Position numbers and translations under genes: made by a program | The notes under the pieces: model-generated | Database searches by the model: none | What the model was told of the DNA's origin: nothing | What the model saw: only the letters and a program-made list of their open reading frames with translations | Origin: a virus | DNA: 50,721 bases | IMG/VR virus record: IMGVR_UViG_3300028920_000094 | Span: 1-50,721 of that record | Strand: one strand, 5' to 3' | In this document: positions 47,077 to 50,721 of the stretch, piece after piece | How the letters are laid out: every line of letters begins with the position of its first letter | Numbering within the stretch: the stretch's first letter is position 1

Positions 47077-47429
47077 GCGTCTTCGACGATGCCTTCGCCG
47101 CCGCACGCACCGCCGCGATGGACTACATGGGCACCACCGTCACCTACACCCCCAAGGGCGGCTCGGCCTCCGAAATCACCGCCATCCCCGACCTGCTCGA
47201 CACCGACCGCGACGAGGACGAGCACGGCTCCGCCGACGTGCAGAGCATCAACATCGACATCTCCCTCGCCGACGTGGCCAGCCCCGCCACCGGCGACACG
47301 GTGGCCATCGACGGCGTGGACTACACGGTGGCCGCGGTCCGCGACAAGGCCGCAGGCATGGCCACCCTCGAGTGCCGCCGCGTCGACCGCGTGCAGCACG
47401 CCCGCTCCGGATGGAGGGCAGACCTGTGA
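47073..47429 (+). CDS. Head-tail connector (gpFII-like)
   Basis: 118 residues, GTG overlapping the previous stop. SVFDDAFAAARTAAMDYMGTTVTYTP and a beta core with SLADVASPATGDTVAIDGVDYTV are typical of lambda FII-like and related connectors that seal the portal to the tail. Small size and place support this. Confidence 0.8.
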   Translation: MSVFDDAFAAARTAAMDYMGTTVTYTPKGGSASEITAIPDLLDTDRDEDEHGSADVQSINIDISLADVASPATGDTVAIDGVDYTVAAVRDKAAGMATLECRRVDRVQHARSGWRADL

Positions 47430-47995
47430 GCGACGCCCCCACGATCCACCTCGCCAGCCACCCCGACGAGCATCAGATCCTCGTCTGGCACACCAGCACC
47501 GACCCCCTCGGCCTGGCCATCCAGCTCGAGGACGGCGGCGGAGAGCACTCCGGCCACCACATGGCCATCCGCTACGGATGGGACGTGCTCGAGGCATGGG
47601 TCCCCAGGCTCCGCTTCTACCCCGCCCGCCAGGCCATCACGCGCGGCGGCCACTGCCACGCCTTCACCTGGGCTCCCCCGCTCAGCTTCGACGAAAACGA
47701 GAGCCTGCTCGACTGGTGCAACGAGCTCGCAGCCGCCGCCCCCATCTACGACGGATGGCTCGCAGGCAACCGTGCCATTCGCACCTGGCGGCGCCTGGCC
47801 GGCCAGGGCGGCACCCCCGTCGTCGACCTGCTCGGAACCCTCGCATACATCTGCTACGAGGCCGTCGCCCGCGCCATCAACCACCTCGCCCCCTCCCGCG
47901 GATACCGCGTGGAGCCCGAGACCTTCGGCCCCGCCGAACTCTGGCACCTCACGCAGGCGGGACGGTTCCGCTACCGAGGAGTTCTCCTCCCATGA
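47426..47995 (+). CDS. Putative papain-fold hydrolase / endolysin candidate
   Basis: 189 residues, GTG start. HHMAIRYGWDVLEAW and, about 100 residues later, LLGTLAYICYEAVARA resemble the His and Cys sides of permuted NlpC/P60-type cysteine peptidases, but order and residues are not fully conserved. If correct, it cleaves peptidoglycan. Two small membrane or exported proteins follow, as in lysis cassettes. Alternative: a structural protein of unknown type. Confidence 0.5.
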   Translation: MSDAPTIHLASHPDEHQILVWHTSTDPLGLAIQLEDGGGEHSGHHMAIRYGWDVLEAWVPRLRFYPARQAITRGGHCHAFTWAPPLSFDENESLLDWCNELAAAAPIYDGWLAGNRAIRTWRRLAGQGGTPVVDLLGTLAYICYEAVARAINHLAPSRGYRVEPETFGPAELWHLTQAGRFRYRGVLLP

Positions 47996-48324
47996 GCACC
48001 CCCGTCCCCGTCCCCGCCGCCAACGGTAACGGCACCTCCAAGCTCCTCGGGGCATTCATCAAAAACCCCGCGCAGGTGGTCATCCTGCTCATCGTCCTCG
48101 CCATGGCGGGGGTGAGCGTCAAGGACCTGCTCGGCGGCACGTCGGGCGACACCTCGCAACGCCTCGCCCGCATCGAGGCAGAGCTCGCCGCGCAGCCCGA
48201 GGCCGTGCCCCGACGCGAGCACGACCAGGCCATCGAACGCATCCGCGACGACCTCCGCGACCTCAAGGCCGACATCGCCGAACTCCGCTCCCTCCTCCTC
48301 CAACTCAAGGAGCCGAAGCCGTGA
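47992..48324 (+). CDS. Membrane protein with coiled coil (holin or i-spanin candidate)
   Basis: 110 residues. Polar Pro-rich start, one TM segment VVILLIVLAMAGVSV (residues about 28-43), then a coiled coil (SQRLARIEAELAAQ, IERIRDDLRDLKADIAELRSLLLQL). One TM segment plus coiled coil fits an inner-membrane spanin or a class III holin. Confidence 0.62.
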   Translation: MSTPVPVPAANGNGTSKLLGAFIKNPAQVVILLIVLAMAGVSVKDLLGGTSGDTSQRLARIEAELAAQPEAVPRREHDQAIERIRDDLRDLKADIAELRSLLLQLKEPKP

Positions 48325-48653
48325 AGAAGCTGCTGTGCATCGCCATCCTCGCCGCCGTCGCCGCCTGCGCACTCGCCGCCACCATCCAGCAGGATGCCAC
48401 CTGGCGCGACAACTACCAGGCACTGAAGGCCGGCCGCTCCCGCCTCGTGAGCCTCGCTCAGCAGGCGGTCAAGGTCGCCGACGACATGCAGGCCATCCGC
48501 GCCGCCTGGATCGCCCAGCGCGACGACCCCGAGACCAGCGCCGAGGACAAGGCAAAGCTCGCCGCGTCCATCACCGCCCTCGACGCCGAGATGGCCAACA
48601 TCCCCGCCTTCTACGCCGCCGCCAAGGCATTCCGCGACGCGGAGCAGAACTGA
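48321..48653 (+). CDS. Exported small protein
   Basis: 110 residues, GTG overlapping the previous stop. Signal peptide MKKLLCIAILAAVAAC with a possible lipobox VAAC (residues 13-16), then a helical soluble part (LKAGRSRLVSLAQQAVKVADDM). Could be the outer-membrane partner of the preceding protein (o-spanin-like) or a virion-assembly factor. Confidence 0.6.
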   Translation: MKKLLCIAILAAVAACALAATIQQDATWRDNYQALKAGRSRLVSLAQQAVKVADDMQAIRAAWIAQRDDPETSAEDKAKLAASITALDAEMANIPAFYAAAKAFRDAEQN

Positions 48654-48654
48654 G

Positions 48655-49809
48655 ATGAGCCGCCGCATCCTCACCGCCCTCGCCCTCCTGCTGATCTGTG
48701 CGGGGGCGGTGCGCGCCACCGAGGCCTGGCGCGATGCCGACTGCTCCTACCGCCGCGCCATTACCATCGACAACTCGAACATGGGCTCGACCACCCTGAG
48801 CAACTTCACCGTCCTCGTGAAGATCACCGACACGCACCAGATCGACAAGGACAAAATCGCGGACGGGCAATACACGTTCTGGGATTCGTCGGGGAACGAA
48901 CTCGACTTCGAGAACGAGGCATACAGCGAAGGCGCCAACTATGTGAACATGGAGACGTGGGTCGAGACGCAATCGCTCAACGGCGACGGCAACTCCGCGA
49001 CCGACGACACGATCTGGATCTACTACTCCCACTCGGGGGGCGACCAAGACGACGGCACCGGCGCGTGGGACGCGGACGGCAACTGGCGCGCGGTGTGGCA
49101 TCTGTCCGACAGCAGCGGGGGCGCTGACGACAGCACAAGCAACAGCAATGACCTCTCAGAAAGCGGCACCGTCAACTACTCGCAGACAGGCCAGATCGCC
49201 GACGCCGTGGACCTGCCCGGCACCGACGACTACCTGAGCCGTGCCGACGATGCCGACTTCGATTTCGCCGCAGGCTTCAGCCTGCACGCCTGGGCAGAGC
49301 CGGACGCCACCGACGCCGCCACGCGGATCTTCTACAGGTACGATGCCACGAGCATGGATGGCTATTTTCTTGCACAGAGCCCGACGCATACGGGCTACTG
49401 GCGGTTCACCGTATTGTACTCGCCGACCTACGACGGGTGCTACAGCGACGCCGCCCCCACGGGTAGCTGGGAGCACGTCGTCGGCGTCCGTGAGGCCGAT
49501 GGCACGCTCAAGATGTACTGCGACGGATCGGTACAGGCGGACACGGGGAGCAAGGCGGGCGCCATCGATACCAACGGCGTCTTCTATGTCGGCTGCGACT
49601 TCGTGCAGGCCTCGGACTACAACGGCAGCCTGGACGAGCTGCGCGTGAGCGGCACCGCCCGCAGCGCCGACTGGATCGCCTTCGAGCACGCCAACGGCGG
49701 CGGCGAGGCCGACAACGAACTGACCGTGGCCGCCGAGGAGAGCAAGCCCGCAGCCGGCGGCGCCGTCCCCCAACTCATGCACCAATACAGGCTCAGGAGA
49801 TCAGGCTGA
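48655..49809 (+). CDS. DUF2341 and LamG-domain surface protein
   Basis: 384 residues. Signal peptide (LTALALLLICAGAVRA). Residues about 25-115 match the DUF2341 pattern (YRRAITIDNSN, VLVKITDT, YTFWDSSGNELDFE), and residues 150-335 form a LamG/concanavalin-like jelly roll (SLHAWAEPDATDAATRIF, YDGCYSD, NGSLDELRVSG). Such modules bind carbohydrate. On the virion they would be adhesins; the signal peptide makes export equally possible. It overlaps the following fibre-like gene. Confidence 0.78.
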   Translation: MSRRILTALALLLICAGAVRATEAWRDADCSYRRAITIDNSNMGSTTLSNFTVLVKITDTHQIDKDKIADGQYTFWDSSGNELDFENEAYSEGANYVNMETWVETQSLNGDGNSATDDTIWIYYSHSGGDQDDGTGAWDADGNWRAVWHLSDSSGGADDSTSNSNDLSESGTVNYSQTGQIADAVDLPGTDDYLSRADDADFDFAAGFSLHAWAEPDATDAATRIFYRYDATSMDGYFLAQSPTHTGYWRFTVLYSPTYDGCYSDAAPTGSWEHVVGVREADGTLKMYCDGSVQADTGSKAGAIDTNGVFYVGCDFVQASDYNGSLDELRVSGTARSADWIAFEHANGGGEADNELTVAAEESKPAAGGAVPQLMHQYRLRRSG

Positions 49810-50721
49810 TGTTCCGCACACTCCGCAACCTCGGGCGCACCTGGCTCGGCGTGCTCGTCATGTTCGCCGTCGGCCTCTCCGCCGCCTGGTGGGGCGGCCT
49901 GAGCCTCGCCGATACCATCCTCAAGCAGTCCACGGCCTGCACGGTGAAGCTCGGGCCGTTCCTCGATAGCGGCGACGGCGTGACTGCCGAGACGAATCTC
50001 ACCATCGCGCGGACCGATGTCCGCGTCTCGGTCAACGGCGGCGACTACTCGCAGAAGGCCGACACACGGACCTGCGTGCACGACGAGCTGGGCGAATACG
50101 ACTGCTACCTCTCGACCTCCGACACCGCGACCCTCGGCCGCCTCCGCATCATGGTCAAGGAAACCGGCGCCCTGCCGTGCTGGCGCAACTTTTTCGTCGT
50201 GCCGGCCAACGTCTACGATTCACTGGCCAGTACCGACAAGCTCCAGGTCGATGCGACGCAGTGGGCGGGCGGCGCGACGGTAGCGGGCGCCATCCCCGCC
50301 GCCGCAGCCGATGCGGCGGGCGGCCTGCCCGTCAGCGACGCGGGCGGGCTCGACCTCGATACCGCACTCCAGGAAGGAATGTTCGCAGGCGGCATGGTCT
50401 GGGTGGATAGCGCTGGTACGAACAGCACCGCATGGCCCTACGGCACCGCGCCCTTCCCGACCACGACCATCGCCAACGGCAAGACGATTGCCGACGCGAA
50501 CGGCCTGCGCCTCATGCACATTCACGGCAACCACACACTTGCCGCTGCGATGGAGCACTACACCTTCGTCAACGATGCCCACATCGACGTAACCGACATC
50601 ATCGATATCAACGGGCAGTCCATCGAGCACTCGGCGTTTGAGCGCCTGGTCATCACCGGGGCTACGGGGAATGCGGCACTGATTAGCGACCAGACGCGAT
50701 ACATCGACTGCTACCTCTATG
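49809..50721 (+). CDS. Fibre-like structural protein, N-terminal part (gene continues at 1-1332)
   Basis: The 5' part of the gene that crosses the contig junction; ATG 49809 overlaps the upstream stop. N-terminal hydrophobic segment (GVLVMFAVGLSAAWWGGLSLA) suggests export or membrane anchoring, unusual for a fibre. Then beta-rich sequence, including VSVNGGDYSQKADTRTC and a DTALQEGMF segment. Bases 50595-50721 duplicate 1-127. Joined length about 705 residues. Confidence 0.82.
   Translation, partial: MFRTLRNLGRTWLGVLVMFAVGLSAAWWGGLSLADTILKQSTACTVKLGPFLDSGDGVTAETNLTIARTDVRVSVNGGDYSQKADTRTCVHDELGEYDCYLSTSDTATLGRLRIMVKETGALPCWRNFFVVPANVYDSLASTDKLQVDATQWAGGATVAGAIPAAAADAAGGLPVSDAGGLDLDTALQEGMFAGGMVWVDSAGTNSTAWPYGTAPFPTTTIANGKTIADANGLRLMHIHGNHTLAAAMEHYTFVNDAHIDVTDIIDINGQSIEHSAFERLVITGATGNAALISDQTRYIDCYLY
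50595..50721. repeat. Terminal direct repeat (copy of 1-127)
   Basis: Exact copy of the first 127 bases; see entry 1-127. Confidence 0.95.

Noticed and set aside
50595-50721. Biological direct terminal repeat (DTR) of packaged DNA
   Set aside because: 127 bases exactly matches an assembler k-mer overlap, and the Nu1/gpA-type terminase suggests cos ends elsewhere.

Overview
The window is a complete, circular, GC-rich temperate tailed-phage (siphovirus-type) genome of about 50.6 kb. Bases 1-127 are repeated exactly at 50595-50721, and the reading frame of one structural gene runs unbroken across that junction, so the contig is circular or circularly permuted and was opened inside a gene. All supported genes lie on the + strand, tightly packed with ATGA, GTGA or TGATG overlaps. 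The host is not stated by any gene. The high GC content, the style of the tyrosine integrase and the DUF2341/LamG surface protein suggest a GC-rich environmental or gut bacterium, possibly in the Planctomycetota/PVC group (inference, low confidence).

Layout, starting at the packaging genes. 31013-33524: small and large (lambda gpA-type) terminase. 33524-37649: accessory genes, including a C5-cytosine methyltransferase locus (34126-35043) whose DNA also carries a second, motif-rich frame, and a radical-SAM enzyme. 37905-43631: head module with gpW-like joiner, portal, S49 protease with nested scaffold, decoration protein and major capsid protein. A carbohydrate cassette is threaded through and after these genes: a glycosyltransferase at 41062-42078, then a second glycosyltransferase, a tyvelose/paratose-type epimerase, a methyltransferase and a third glycosyltransferase at 43705-47076. 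47073-48653: head-tail connector, a putative papain-fold hydrolase and small membrane or exported proteins. 48655-14690 (through the junction): LamG protein, fibre-like proteins, tail tube, tail assembly chaperone with a likely -1 frameshift at A10, tape measure, tail-tip proteins, and an N6/N4 DNA methyltransferase inserted among the tail genes.

14691-29186: early and accessory region. It starts with two consensus promoters flanking a structured, probably independent small RNA. It continues with many short unknown genes, an HTH replication protein containing iteron-like repeats, a metallophosphoesterase, a 0.4-kb pentamer-repeat region, a second radical-SAM-like protein, several zinc-ribbon proteins, a second N6/N4 DNA methyltransferase and a DUF5131 (Gp37/Gp68) protein. 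28923-30507: excisionase-like gene and tyrosine integrase. They are followed by an attP that carries the 3' end of a tRNA gene (minus strand), then a probable cos region in front of the terminase.

Taken together, the phage integrates at a tRNA gene, probably packages by cos, probably protects its DNA with three methyltransferases, and probably glycosylates its virion. The most unusual signals are the overlapping frames at 34126-35043, the glycan cassette inside the head operon, three radical-SAM-type proteins, dispersed heptanucleotide (TGACGCG) repeat arrays both between and inside genes, and the GGCNN pentamer blocks at 22140-22511.
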